A DNA stretch of 64,000 nt from Phytoseiulus persimilis (taxonomy: Eukaryota > Arthropoda > Arachnida > Mesostigmata > Phytoseiidae), in contig CM075102.1 of assembly GCA_037576195.1 (NCBI GenBank), forward strand, positions 41,102,745 to 41,166,744, in the 5' to 3' direction. Shown here one piece after another: positions 1 to 11,252 of the stretch. Position numbers and translations under genes: made by a program. The notes under the pieces were generated by a model, which was given only the letters and a program-made list of their open reading frames with translations, did no database searches and was not told where the DNA came from. The first letter of the stretch is position 1. Every line of letters begins with the position of its first letter.

Positions 1-864
1 AGCAAATTCGGCTATGCGTACACGGCGCTCTCCGTGTCCATCGCCTACGGTGTGGAATGTCTCAACACGTTCTCCTTGCTTTTGTGGATCCGCAAGAATC
101 AAGGATTCCTCCACAGAAATGTCAAGTGGACTTCCCCACTCGCGAACAACGCCGAACTTCTCCTCTATGGCTTCATTTGTTTTCTGAGAACGCAGAGAAT
201 CGGCCTCATGAGTGGGAGAGCTCTGTATGCCCTGTTCAGAAGAAGATCAGTTTCCTTCTATGTGGCGGAAGTTGGGAGTGAGTGTTTCGCATTTTTGCCT
301 TGGCTCTTGGCCGCGAGTCTTTTGTTCAAATGCTTGAAGTGTGTCGACGGGAAACTACAACGCATCAACAACAGGGTCGGCACGAGCGACCCGAAACAGT
401 TACTGCCCACAATCGTAGAAGTTCTCGGGTTCATGGACGAGTGCAATCACACTCTGAGGAACTTCATTATGGTAGGTTATTGCAACCAAGTGATTTTGTT
501 CCTCTCCGAATTGTCCACCTATCCCTACACGGATCGTATTCCCGATTATCACTTCAAGCAGATTCTCGCCAGGGTTCTGACTGACATGGTAGTTTTCACA
601 ACATGTTCAGCAGGAAACTCCATCGAAAAATCGCTCGCAGCATTCCGACAGAAAATTCGGCTGACTCAGTTGCGAGAAGTGCGACGTCATCGAGGCGCTG
701 AATGGTTTCTCGCATTAGCCGAGCATATGGGCATCGATACCGGCCTCGGACAGGCACTCTCCTTCAAGATGGTTCTTGGCTACATCAGTTTCACCGGCTC
801 TTTCGGTTGGTTGATCATTCAAGCCGTAGGGCACATCCGCCATGTGTACCAATCGAGCCATTGA
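1..864 (+). CDS. Gustatory-receptor-like protein, 3' part (runs off left edge)
   Basis: An open frame enters from the left edge without a start and stops at a TGA at 862-864, giving about 287 residues. It is rich in hydrophobic stretches separated by charged loops. One hydrophobic segment near residues 100-115 is followed by a Lys/Arg-rich cytoplasmic-like stretch. The last 25 residues hold a hydrophobic segment of the kind that forms the final membrane helix of arthropod gustatory receptors, followed by a short tail. That family comprises seven-helix, inverted-topology ligand-gated channels of chemosensory neurons. The overall texture (membrane helices, an Asp-Glu-Cys-Asn helix near residue 150, a short C-terminus) supports this, but the diagnostic TYxxxxxQF motif is not cleanly present. 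Another multi-pass receptor is possible. It faces the phospholipase B-like gene tail-to-tail. Confidence 0.5.
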   Translation, partial: SKFGYAYTALSVSIAYGVECLNTFSLLLWIRKNQGFLHRNVKWTSPLANNAELLLYGFICFLRTQRIGLMSGRALYALFRRRSVSFYVAEVGSECFAFLPWLLAASLLFKCLKCVDGKLQRINNRVGTSDPKQLLPTIVEVLGFMDECNHTLRNFIMVGYCNQVILFLSELSTYPYTDRIPDYHFKQILARVLTDMVVFTTCSAGNSIEKSLAAFRQKIRLTQLREVRRHRGAEWFLALAEHMGIDTGLGQALSFKMVLGYISFTGSFGWLIIQAVGHIRHVYQSSH

Positions 865-1595
865 GGGCAAAATGTCGCAAAGTTCAGAATATGGGCAAAA
901 AAAAACTCAGACGAGTGTTATTCCCGCGAAGCCGTCAGCAATGCTTGGATAAGAAACTCTCGAGAAATTTATCGGGTGGCTTTCCACACTCCCAACGGTG
1001 CTTTCACAAAATGCACAGATGGAGGGTCCGCCCCACCATGGAGGAGGGTATCTCGAGCCTGGAATGAAGCTCGACAACGGATTCATCTTCCCATGAAAAC
1101 ACGGCTGACGTGTATCAAGTCATCGAAGATGGGGTCAGAAACTAGATGTCATGATTGCAGCCCAGATTGCATTTCTTGTAGCACTGAGGCATTGCTCATT
1201 GAACGATTCAACCCAAATATTTATGGATTGATGTATTGATTGGAGAATGATGCCTGAAATTCCAGAGGCTACTCATTATCACCTTGCAGAAGATTCCAGC
1301 GTTTCAGAAGATCGATCGTAAGAGTGAACCTTGAAGCGCACTCATCTCATTCCTACTCATCCCCTAATGCGCTCTCGCCGTGTCGACGGCATGGAAACCT
1401 CTTCGATTCGATGAAGACCTATCTCTCTGACAGTAAATAACTTCCTACCGTAATATTTGTTATCGCCCTCCATCTGCCCCAACTTCGGCGAACGACGGCT
1501 CATCCACTGGAGAAAGTGCGAGCGAGTGAAGCGAGGAAACGATCCCACACGACCCCGATCATAATTTTCCATATCTCGAATAAATTCTCACTCAC
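865..1595. other. Gap between receptor 3' end and phospholipase B-like exons
   Basis: This stretch should carry the missing C-terminal exons of the phospholipase B-like gene on the minus strand, but no convincing one is seen. Two weak resemblances exist. Near 1455-1500 a Pro-Ser-Phe run resembles the residues expected after exon 8, but it is in the wrong phase for the acceptor in front of it. Near 1100-1150 a short Asp-Pro-Ile-Phe-Asp-Asp run resembles the late GPTWDQ-type motif and is followed by stops. A 40-codon open stretch on the minus strand begins after an acceptor-like TTTCAG near 1255; it matches nothing I recognise. Confidence 0.4.
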
Positions 1596-3709
1596 GGAAC
1601 ATTGTAACTCGGCCAGTATCCTTGTTGAACCAACTTTTCGCTCTGGTCATCGGACATGATCATCCCGCTGGAACGAATTCCAGTTAATCGAATTTCGGTT
1701 CGACTGCAATGCCGGTGAGAATCTCGATCTGCGAGAAGTCGATGAGCAGGCGAATACCCCTCCGATCACCCAGGTCAGAAGCCGTCGTTCTTCGACGCAA
1801 CAACTCCTGTCTCGATGATCGATTATTCACAGCGATCAAGAAGCTACTTGGAACTCACGGAATTTCTTCGAGAACCGTCAATGTTCCCGGTTTTATCGTC
1901 TGGCCGGGAGTGAACTTTTTGTAATCGAGGACCATCCACTGGTTGTTGTACCTGATCAGAGAATCAAATCGTTGAGCTTTCCCGATCGAATCGGAGACTA
2001 TCAACAGTAGTGATGCTTTGTCCTTCTTCCTTCCTTACGTTCCACTGTGCTCCCTCTTGAAAAATTCAGCCCACTCTTGACCAGTGGTTGCCAGTCGGTT
2101 AGCGATGATGGTTCTGAGCCACTCGAGATTAGATTTCGGCGAAATTTTTTCCCAAAGAAGTGGCTCGCTGTTACCAATGGTGGTTTCCATGCTAGCCTGT
2201 GGATTTCCGGTTTTGATTCGAGGAAAATGAACTCATGGAGGGAAAACACTCGCATAAACGGCATTCTTGCTCACCAGTCCAGAAGACAGGAGATGGAAGT
2301 CATCCCCTGAGAATATCTTTCCCGGACTTGAGGAGAACGTCATCGTAGAGGCGGGGATCGTCGAAGCTGCGAAGAGCATGTACAACGTTTTATAAACTCT
2401 GAAGCTCTAGTACAAGGACTAGCCGTCTGACCTGACGGAATAGTCTTCGTCAATATCTACTCGATTCAATCTGTGGAACGAACGAAGCGTGTGGCTCCTG
2501 TCGAGAGAGTACCCCTGGATCACTTCGACGCAGCCTCGAAACGAGTCTCTGGTTTCTATATATGAGAATTCGGTTCCAGTTTCCAGTTCATTCGCTTGGA
2601 GGTACACGCAATAGTTATCGCAGAATGGGCCAGGGCAATCGATTGAATGATGGAACTCTGTTTACCGCCCGAATGAGTTTGATGATAATTCAGGGTGTAC
2701 TTCTTCAGGATTCGCAGCATTGTTGAGTAGCCACTCCAAGTAACGTGGGCAAAGTAAATATCGGCGTTATCAGGCAACACTTTGACCAGAGCGGAACAAT
2801 GGCCTCCCCCAGTGACACGACGGAGTTTCGGAGACTTCAAAGCCTGTTCTAGGTCTTCCAGGTCTCCATCAACATTGAGGAAGCTGAAAGAGACCGAGAG
2901 CTCAGGCCATCAATTCAAAAACTCGAGCTTTGAAGGGCTCCCAGATCGATAAAACAGTGAAAGGAGTTCCGAGGCTGTGACGCAGTCGTTCATACAGGAG
3001 GGGCGTGACTCTGTTATAAATCCCGTCAGGAAAATAGGTTTCGTCCTTCTGACCATCCCAGGAGTCCTGGATTCCCATGAGTTGATCCAATGCCAGATCA
3101 GTCTGTAGGGGGAAAAGTACATGAAGCGACGACACGAGATTAACTCAGTTTTCTCGCGATTTCATCTTGAGGGATCTCCAATAGTGACTGACCTGATACC
3201 AATAGGAATCCGTTTTGCGATATTTTTTTATGTTGTCTTGAATGTAATCCAGGTTGCTTTGCAGGAAATCGTCCAGTTTCTGACAGTATTCTTCCTGGCC
3301 GTTGCAGTAGTCCCTCATCGTGTTGTTGTAGTGCATGGAGATCAGTTTTCGGGTGAAGAAGCCCTCGAGGATGCCAGCTGCATAAGCTTGGTAGTGATCG
3401 GGATAAGAAGCATTTGTTGTGATTTCCAGGTACGAGAATCTGAAGCAGAGACTTCCGCCGTCACTCCCTGCATGTTTCCGAGTCGAAGAGAGAGCATAGG
3501 GTAATACGTGAACTTCGAACAAATTCAAACGGAAATAGTCACCCGGTTTTCGGGATCGAATCCTCGAAGGTTCCCCAAGCGATGGCATCGCCTTTGCTCC
3601 TACCAGTCACGACGTTGAAGCTAGGAGGAACCGCTTGTAGTTCGACGTACGCGACTTTTTCGGAGCGCACCCACCCTACTAGGGCGGCCGCAATCAATAG
3701 TGCTCGCAT
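1596..3709 (-). CDS. Phospholipase B-like (LAMA/PLBD family) lysosomal hydrolase, C-terminus not found
   Basis: Eight exons join in consistent phase: 3709-3543, 3439-3193, 3102-2996, 2883-2666, 2366-2275, 2196-2039, 1951-1859 and 1667-1596, all with GT-AG introns, about 384 residues. The start is the ATG at 3709, which opens a signal peptide ([16 protein letters not shown]). Family landmarks occur in order: [19 protein letters not shown] across intron 1, [28 protein letters not shown] with the Cys that is the N-terminal nucleophile in this Ntn-hydrolase family, [36 protein letters not shown] and YWPSYNVP. Members are secreted to lysosomes and processed autocatalytically. The family normally continues about 160-170 residues beyond this point; these are missing or too decayed to see. 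The copy may therefore be a truncated paralogue or early pseudogene. Confidence 0.85.
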
Positions 3710-4810
3710 TGCCTAGAAGAACTTCACTTCGGTGAGGAGAGCTCACATTTGTGATGACTCATAGAGATTCCGGATGCCTCGACGATGTTAAATGAATTCA
3801 AGCGGAACGGAAGCTCATTATCGGACGGATTATCTCTCGAATCGGATTTCGCTGGTTTCGAATCCAACCGGACAAGATTTCGCGAAAAAATCGGGATCAA
3901 ACTCCATCACTGGCGAAAGAAGGTCCCACGGAGCGAATCCAGAATTGGGCCGTTCATCTCTAGCCTCGAGAACAAGGATCAGGTACAAGAACTGATCCTG
4001 AGTTTCTGCGAGTTCCCTCGGTTCTGACACGTCTGACGGAGGGATTCACGAAAATATCGCACACTTGAACGAACGAACGACGCTTACCTCAGTATGCCAA
4101 GACCTTACGCGTACAGCTGCCACTAGAAACAGCAACTCGAAGCCACGCTGCGTTTGCTACAGATATCGTCCCCGTCTCTTTAAGCGAGAAGCGGCGCTGT
4201 ATCAAAGGGCTGTCTGCAGATAGCAATCCGGCGATTCGACAGGATCAGCACGCATGCGAAAACTGCTGCAGTCCTCTTAACTGATCCGCTTAAGCCTAGT
4301 CTTTCCTAGGCAATACATTTGATGGTTCCGGACTTCCTTGGCCGTGTACGAGCAGAATGAAAGCGCCTTTCCCACAGATAGTTAACGACAGGGATAACAT
4401 CAAGTTCTGCGCGGATACTAGCGTTTGTTAGTTCCAACTTGCCGCAACCCAAGCCTCTCTCACTAGCGGAGTTCTCGGGAGTTTCCTGAGATCCGTCACC
4501 TTGGCCCACAAATGAGGGTCATGTTGCGAGTTGACTCGGATCTCGGAATCGACTGTCAGGCGAGCTCTGTCACGCAACTCAAGTCATCTGCATCTTCAGC
4601 GCCATCCAAATCTCAGGTTACTTCCACCCTAACGCTCTTTCGTCGTTACGTTCTACAAGCCGACGACACCCGTAGCTCCGGAGTACAGGTCAGCTATCAT
4701 GATTTGGATATACGATCAGCTGCGAGTGGAGTCTCCGGACCCGTGGTCCTGTTCGGAGTACTAGTGTGAGCGGAACATGAATTGCGTAATTTCATCACCA
4801 CAAACGTTGC
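3710..4810. other. Intergenic, nothing recognised
   Basis: This is the head-to-head spacer between the phospholipase B-like gene (-) and the candidate secreted-protein gene (+), so it presumably holds both promoters. Short open frames on both strands (for example 3785-4030) mirror each other and show no family motif. No clear TATA box was seen. Confidence 0.4.
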
Positions 4811-5722
4811 ATGCTTCCCAGGCCGACAATGAGACTTCGGAAGCTCATCTCGATCGTTATCTTCCTGGCGGGCTTGCCGAAGCTCAATGATGCTTTCGGA
4901 TATCCAATGAGCCCGACTCTGTACAACAACGCGCAAATCGTTGCTCGGGCCCGAAATTTACAGATCCAGCAAGGTATGCAGCGCCAAAACGGGGGCCGCT
5001 AGGTAGGTGCAATACTGAGCTGATAGAGTCTTTCAGGAATGAGGTGGAGATACTCCTGTTCCATTCCAAACCGGTTTAGACAAGAAAACAATGAGTTCAT
5101 TCGCCACCCCCTGATAGAGGAGCATTCTTCGGGATGTCGAGGGAGAAACGTCCTCCCACAGTGGAAATCTACGTCAGGACTGCTCTCTCAAACACATGCT
5201 CATCCTCTGGGAGACAGTGTCTGGTGTTCCTTGCCGTGAATTACACTCGTCCAGGGGATCAGTTCTTCCGTGATCAGAAGGAGTTTCGAGGGAGCCGGGG
5301 ACACGAAACTCCAGGCCCTTGAAAGCCTCATCTCATTCTCGTAGGTGCTGAGTCCCGGTGGGGGAAATGCATTCGTGGGCGATCAACTCGAAACTCCGTC
5401 GAAGGCGAATGGAACGAATGAAGGCATCGACTGAGATGGCTCGCGGCGAGTCGTCGCCGTGGCGTCTCGGATGTTCCAGCGTTCAACTTCGTACTCGAAG
5501 ACCTCGAAGCCGGCGAACTCCCGACAGGAGGTGGAGTCAAGTGGCACTTCGTCATTCATGGAAACGAAGCCAGAGGTTCGGTTTTGTCCTGCAGCGTTCG
5601 AGGCGTTCGCTATGCGCAGATTACTCGCCTCTTCAGGGAGTGACGCAAAGGGTGCCGCGATCGCCGGAATCACACGAGCTGCGCTTCGAAGTAACTGACT
5701 TCGAGAGTGGCACGTTCAGCTA
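4811..5722 (+). CDS. Candidate multi-exon secreted protein, unrecognised, exon structure unresolved
   Basis: A first exon with ATGs at 4811 and 4829 encodes a typical signal peptide (MRLRKLISIVIFLAGL) and ends at a good donor (AAG/GTATGC) at 4973. Downstream are two coding-looking stretches. One at about 5113-5280 contains VEIYVRTAL, a Cys-containing segment and VNYTRPGDQFF. The other at about 5440-5640 contains FNFVLEDLEAG, GGGVKWHFVIHGNEA and two closely spaced cysteines, with a possible short terminal exon ending in a TAG near 5722. An acceptor at 5036 (TTTCAG) and another near 5343 (TCGTAG) are available, but I could not join all pieces in one consistent phase. It may be a secreted or type I membrane protein. 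The function is not recognised, and the locus could be decayed. Confidence 0.35.
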
Positions 5723-6750
5723 GGCTTGATTCCCTTGCGGAACTTCTGACGTTTCACCCAAGTTGATTGCACGCATTCCCCATCGGCAATGAGGAACCCC
5801 CTTTCCCCAGTTGAATTTTGCCCTCCTGGTTCCCTCCGGCAGCCCAGCGGAGAATCCTCCTTCCCCTAGGAGACTCAATGCTTGGGTTTAGAACACGGAG
5901 TATCTGAACAAACAGCTCTCGAATAACCTTCGAACACAAAAGACCTGATTTCCGCGAGCGCCTAGAATAGGAGGAATTGCACCAAGTTGGTCAACGAGGC
6001 CGAAGCTCTTCTTCTTCCCAACTTGGATGTGTGTTCACTTCGTGAGTGGGGAAACGATGAGGTCCTGAACGGGACGTCTGCACCCCCGGTAGACGGCCGA
6101 CGGCAGTGGCAGCAGATGGATCGCTTGTGTCTCACCGTAATCATAATGGCAGAAATACGGTTGTGCCGATTAAGCGCTCATTATTGACTCTCCCCTCGAC
6201 GCCAATCTGATCTGATCCGTTCGGTCGCGGAGAAACGGTGGCGTCGGCCGCCCAAGCTCCTCCCAACTCATCGAGAAACGGACAGTTAGTTCTGTGCCGA
6301 CACGTACCGGAGAAATCTCTGATCCTTTCAAAACCGGTGACCTCTACTCCGGCCCGGGGTCAGTATCGAATCTCCACCGTGGTCGTTATCACTTGGGAGC
6401 TGGCGGGGTGGGCGCTGATGTTCGATTCGGGTTCGAGGTGGACCCCGTTGAGTTTCTCGAGTCCCTGTAGACGGCGAACGTGCTCGTGGTGCCTGGAAAC
6501 GGCTGCGCTGAACTCAGCGCGAGGGACGTCACACCAGCGCTGACATTGTTTTCGGGCTGCCGTCCGCGGACGATCGGTTTGAAGCCCACTCGGAGCCTGA
6601 AGTCAAACCAAAGAAAAATAGTCGCTCAGATAGCCGCTTGTCGGTGCTGATGCCGATGCTGAAGAAACAGCAGTGAGAGCTTACGGCCGAGTCTTCAGTG
6701 AGTAGTAGACTGGCTGGCTCGTCAACGTGGCTCCACAGAGCCTGCCGCCA

Positions 6751-6786
6751 GTCGACGACGACGACGACGACGTCGTCGTCGTCGTC
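6751..6786. repeat. Palindromic trinucleotide tract (GAC)6(GTC)5
   Basis: Six GAC triplets at 6754-6771 are followed directly by five GTC triplets at 6772-6786. Because GTC is the reverse complement of GAC, the tract is a near-perfect 30-bp palindrome without a spacer and could fold into a hairpin or cruciform. Confidence 0.9.
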
Positions 6787-7977
6787 GCTCGTCCGTCCGC
6801 TCGCTCGCCATCTCCTCAACCTTAAGAAAAAATCAACAGCAAGTGGATAAACGTGAAATAGCGCCAACGACGACGCCATCAGCAACAGGGACCCGAGACT
6901 TTGGTGCGTGGGCGCGTCCGGAGACGACGCGACCCAGTCACCGAGTGGGTTGCGCTCCGACATTTCGCCCGCGATAAGATGCGATGGTTTTTATTATGAG
7001 CAAATAACTCGAACCCCACAGTCTCTTCGGCCTTGACAACCTGATTCAGCCAGCGTCAGAACGGCCATCAAACTGTAACATCCATCCGATCGACGTCCGG
7101 CTCTTCGTCCAGATCTCCGCACAACGAAGCTGTCTACTTCCCTAAACGGAGTTCCTGACGCGCTCTTCACTCACGTCATCGAGCTGATCGGAGGAGGATG
7201 ATGTGTGAGTGACGTTTCTCATCAAGCCATCTAACCTCGGAGCGGGAAAGCTCATTCCGATCTTTTTCTCCACTCTACGTCGAGTCGAAGTGGCTCTGAA
7301 GATTCGATGCTTCCGCAGACTATTTTTCTAACTCGGGTGGACACCACGATGAGGTTCCCGTCTGAGAACAAGGGAGCGCGCATTGTCTGTCGAAAATCTA
7401 CACGTCCGTTCCAGCAGGCTCAGAAACCAGGGCTTGCCCAGGGTCTCGTGCCTTACCAAAGATGGACGTTGAAGTGTATTCTCGAACTAGAATGTGCAGC
7501 CACCGCGCTGCCGCCTATAGTTTGATCTAGCATCAATGAAGGCGCACGACTTCCGGAAATCTGGAGAGGAAAAGTTGAAGCTTGATAAACCAGGAGCTAA
7601 GATCACCGACCCCGGACTCGCGTTGCGTCGCTACCTCTGAACATCGCGCCCAGAGAAACACGGGCGATGAAGCTCAAGACGTCAACGAGAGCAGGGCGAG
7701 CGAGGGAGAGAGTCACGTCGCCCAGCCGTCTGTCAATTTGAGCTCGTGTCCGATGGGTGTATTTGCGTATTCTGCGCCAGTTTGCCCGGTCGACGATGGT
7801 TGTTGTCAGACGACGATTCTGTTGTTCTCTCAGTGTCGCCATTCCCACGACGCAAGCGAACAAAGCGGCGCCGCTCGTTCTTCGCTCGACTCGAGTAACA
7901 GATGGAGAGAGCGCCAAGACTGGGTGTCACTGGGCGGCGTTGAGTCTCCGGTCTGGCTGCCGAGCTAGTCAGGCAGC

Positions 7978-8036
7978 CTGCCCGACCGACGGACCGACCG
8001 ACTGACTGACTGAATGACCAACTGACTGAAGACTGA
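7978..8036. repeat. Degenerate GACC/GACT tetranucleotide tract
   Basis: Repeated GACC, GACG, GACT and GAAT units run through this stretch without coding potential. It is an imperfect microsatellite. Confidence 0.8.
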
Positions 8037-9981
8037 CTTGCTCCCCGAGCGGTGGCACGGTCGTCTTCTTGCCTGCCGGATGAGTTGCCGTCGGAGGTGC
8101 GCAGAGAGAATTCAACCAGCCGAAGGGACGAGCAACCTGTGGATTGAATTGGCTTCCGACGATAGGTATGGTTGACACATGGGATCCCGACGGCGGAACC
8201 GGCGCGTTCAACCCCCTCGGAGACTCACCGAATCAATCAGACATAGTCTACAGCTGGCAGAGCACAGTATCTGGAGACCTCGTATTTACATCAGGATGGC
8301 GCCTACTGTTCGCAGGAAGCATGATCCCTCCAGGTTCGGGTTATTCTCGACGTTTCTCGTCGCGCCGTGCCCATAAATTCTCAGCAAAAGGTATCAGCTC
8401 TCCGGACAGATTTTTCAGGATGTCTTAAGAGTCTTTAGTCCTGTAAGCGCTGAGACTTCTTCTCGACGGGCATTCGAGGCGAACATCTTGTGGATGGCGC
8501 GCTGCTCCTTGACAAAGCGTTGGTTCGTGTTTTCCCGTTCCGCATTGAACGTATTTGGGTTCGGAAACTCGATTGCGTGTGAGCTTCGGAACTCGGGAGT
8601 CGGTGAACTGTTACCATATGACCCTCAGACGGGAATCTGATGAGGATGACCAAGAGAAATGGTCTCCTCCACTCTATTTTTCAAATATCCCACAAATAAT
8701 GGTTGGGACTCATCACGAATCTAATTGAGTCGCCCGCCACATCGTTTGCTCGAGTAAATGACGAATCCCCGGTTCCTGCCGAGGGAAAAGTGATGAGTCC
8801 CGAATGAACCCCTTCTGCACTCTGAAAGGATCCACCTTAACCATCGATAAAGGGGACGTCCGGTTCCTATTGGAGCATAATTTCAAACAGAGAGCACGAC
8901 CCGTCCGCAGGTCCTTCAGGGATCGTCACTCTAATCAGGAGGACATAGAGTGGCCGATCGAGCTGGCTGATCCAACAGCTCGTAGACTCAAGTTTGGTAG
9001 ACTTAGAACCTCGAGTCTATTCCCCTGCCCAAAAGGACAAGTGCCCTCCAACCTCGACCCATCTCATGAACGTCGCGGTTTCGCTTGCATGGTTTCGGTC
9101 CGCATGTGGTACATCATGACTTTTCCGATCGTTCCAGAAGCAGCGATAGCAGACAACGGTGGTGACGGAGGTGATGTGGCGACAACCGAAAACGGTGGGC
9201 AGGAGGGACTCAATCGAGGTGATCGCCAAGCTTCCAGGCGACTCAGCGTTAAAGGAGAAAACCAAACCACTTCAGCAGCCCTAACGGTACAAGAATCGTC
9301 GAAGACCAAGCTCAATAAGCTCGTTGAGAAGGCTTGAGTGGCTTTATCGAATAAATGTCTCACTATACACTGTATAAACCATTATTACCCGTCTGGGATT
9401 TGTGTTGCTTGGGGTCCAGTCATTCGACTGGACTCATCGAAGACTCCGGAGTGATTAAAATAATCAGTTCGAGGAATCGAACAGTCCAAAGCACCGTTTT
9501 CGTGATTGGATCGTCTGAATCCGATCGGTCTGCTCTTCGATAGAAACACACGCCGCCGTTTACCAAAATCACAGTTTCAGATTGGTCTCCGATGAGGGCA
9601 GGCCGAAATATGACGTCGCTAGCTTTCGTAGCCGGCGCTTCCCGGACTTGGCGCCGTGGGGTTAAACATGTATGACGAGCAATAAACTTTGCGAGCGAGC
9701 ACTTGTTCACCGTCGAGTTAATGACAATCACCGTTGCGAGGACAGAGTTGATGATACAGTAGACGAACTGTGCCGCCAAACTTCTTCTGTTTGTGTTTCT
9801 CCTTTGTGTTTGTGTCGAATTGATGGCTTGTGGGGTCGGTCGGGCAGCCAACCTGCCGGCCGGCCGGCCAGCCGTGGTTCTCGCTAGCATCGAGCGGGCA
9901 GGCAGGCAGACATTCGTCGAGACAGGGAGTTGTTGTGAGATGCGGCGTCTCTCGCTTTTCTCTCTCGTGGCACGAGCGAGC

Positions 9982-10002
9982 CACGACGACGACGACGACG
10001 GC
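9982..10002. repeat. (ACG)n trinucleotide tract
   Basis: Six consecutive ACG/GAC triplets lie in a GC-rich patch. A run of CCGG-type GC repeats lies shortly upstream at about 9855-9875. Confidence 0.85.
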
Positions 10003-11252
10003 GAACCGATTTAGCAGTTCTGGCTGGATAGCTATCTGGTCGACTGTCTAGCTAGCTAGTCAAATCCAAGCCGGACCAGTCGTAGAACCAGGCAACCAAG
10101 CAGGCAAGGTGATCATCAGGGCGCCACGGCGACTGCGAGCGGGCTCCTCTTCTCTCAGGAGAAACCTTCCCAGGCAGCACGCGCAAAATCGGCGGCCGCA
10201 GCATGTAGATTCAATTTATCCGTGTTCAATGCGCGCATAATTGCGATTATTCGCATGGCCCGATGAAAAATCGCTGGCGGGATCTACAGCATCAGCGGCA
10301 GCTGTGGAACACTTGATGTCCTTGTAGTAAGTACACAGAAGTCGACTGAGACCGGGCTCCGAAACTCCATTTCAGCATCACGCTCTTCTACTAAATCGGC
10401 GCCACACTTAACGTACTCCATGTTCTGCATGGAATTATTGCTCTAAAAATACCCAGTGGTCGGGAAGGCCGAAAACCCGCGATCATTGCTCCTGACCGGC
10501 TCTGAGAAGGCACCTTGAATATGAAGCAACCACCCCGTCGATTGACTGAGGGACGGACAAGCTGCCTCCGTGACTGACAGACGGAGGGATAGACATTGGA
10601 ACAGCCAGTGAACGAGTAAAGCAGTCTCTAGTAAATGGCTCGGCGCCAGAAAGTCTGTGTTACTTCGTTTTCTTCTTCGCATCTGCATCCCGCTCTGGTG
10701 ATCGGCGGCTAACTACTACGCGCATAAGACATTGTCGCCGGTCGATTGAGTCCGAAATGCATGATTCTGTCCTCCGGTCTCTCAGACGAGTCAAAATTGA
10801 AGAAACAACGATGCTTCTCTAAGATTGAGCCGGTTCATCCTACGGGAACGAGAGGCTGGGGAGGTCTGGATCCACTGACGACTGCCGAGAACACCTCAGT
10901 CGGCGTTCACAATCTGTGAATTCGCGATATGACATTGATGATTTGCGGCTTGTCCGTTGTCTTATTGAATCAAAACTATTGATTCGGCAGTTTCTTAAAG
11001 CTCTCAGATCTACCTCAGGAGGAAAACTCATCGAGGACTGTTGGTATCTATATATTGGTTTTATTCCGACTTGAACAATCTATGTACAACATTATTTACA
11101 GAGAAGCGATCGAAAAGTTGACTCGGAACGTTGACAGTTCGGAGCGTGGCGGTCGGAGAACACTCTGCTCGATATCGGAATCGTTCTCGGATAGACTCCA
11201 TCGCTATTATCACAGAAGAATAGCTCTAAGAGCATGCTGAATCACCAGCTAT

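Larger units (their letters stand above)
5723..11252. other. Long gene-poor stretch, CpG and simple-repeat rich
   Basis: No gene is recognised over about 5.5 kb. A minus-like-free open stretch on the plus strand at about 6190-6472 (ending before an acceptor-like CTGTAG) has fairly protein-like composition and could be an exon. The open frame at 8804-9337 (+) has no motif and low-complexity composition. The region carries GAC/GTC tracts, GACC/GACT tetranucleotide tracts and GC-rich patches (6.7, 7.9, 9.8-10.0 kb) of the kind often found in promoters and 5' untranslated regions. The interval may hold regulatory DNA and 5' exons of neighbours. Confidence 0.35.

Noticed and set aside
8804..9337. 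A 177-codon open frame on the plus strand
   Set aside because: Low-complexity composition, no family motif, and the opposite strand is also open; not called as a gene.
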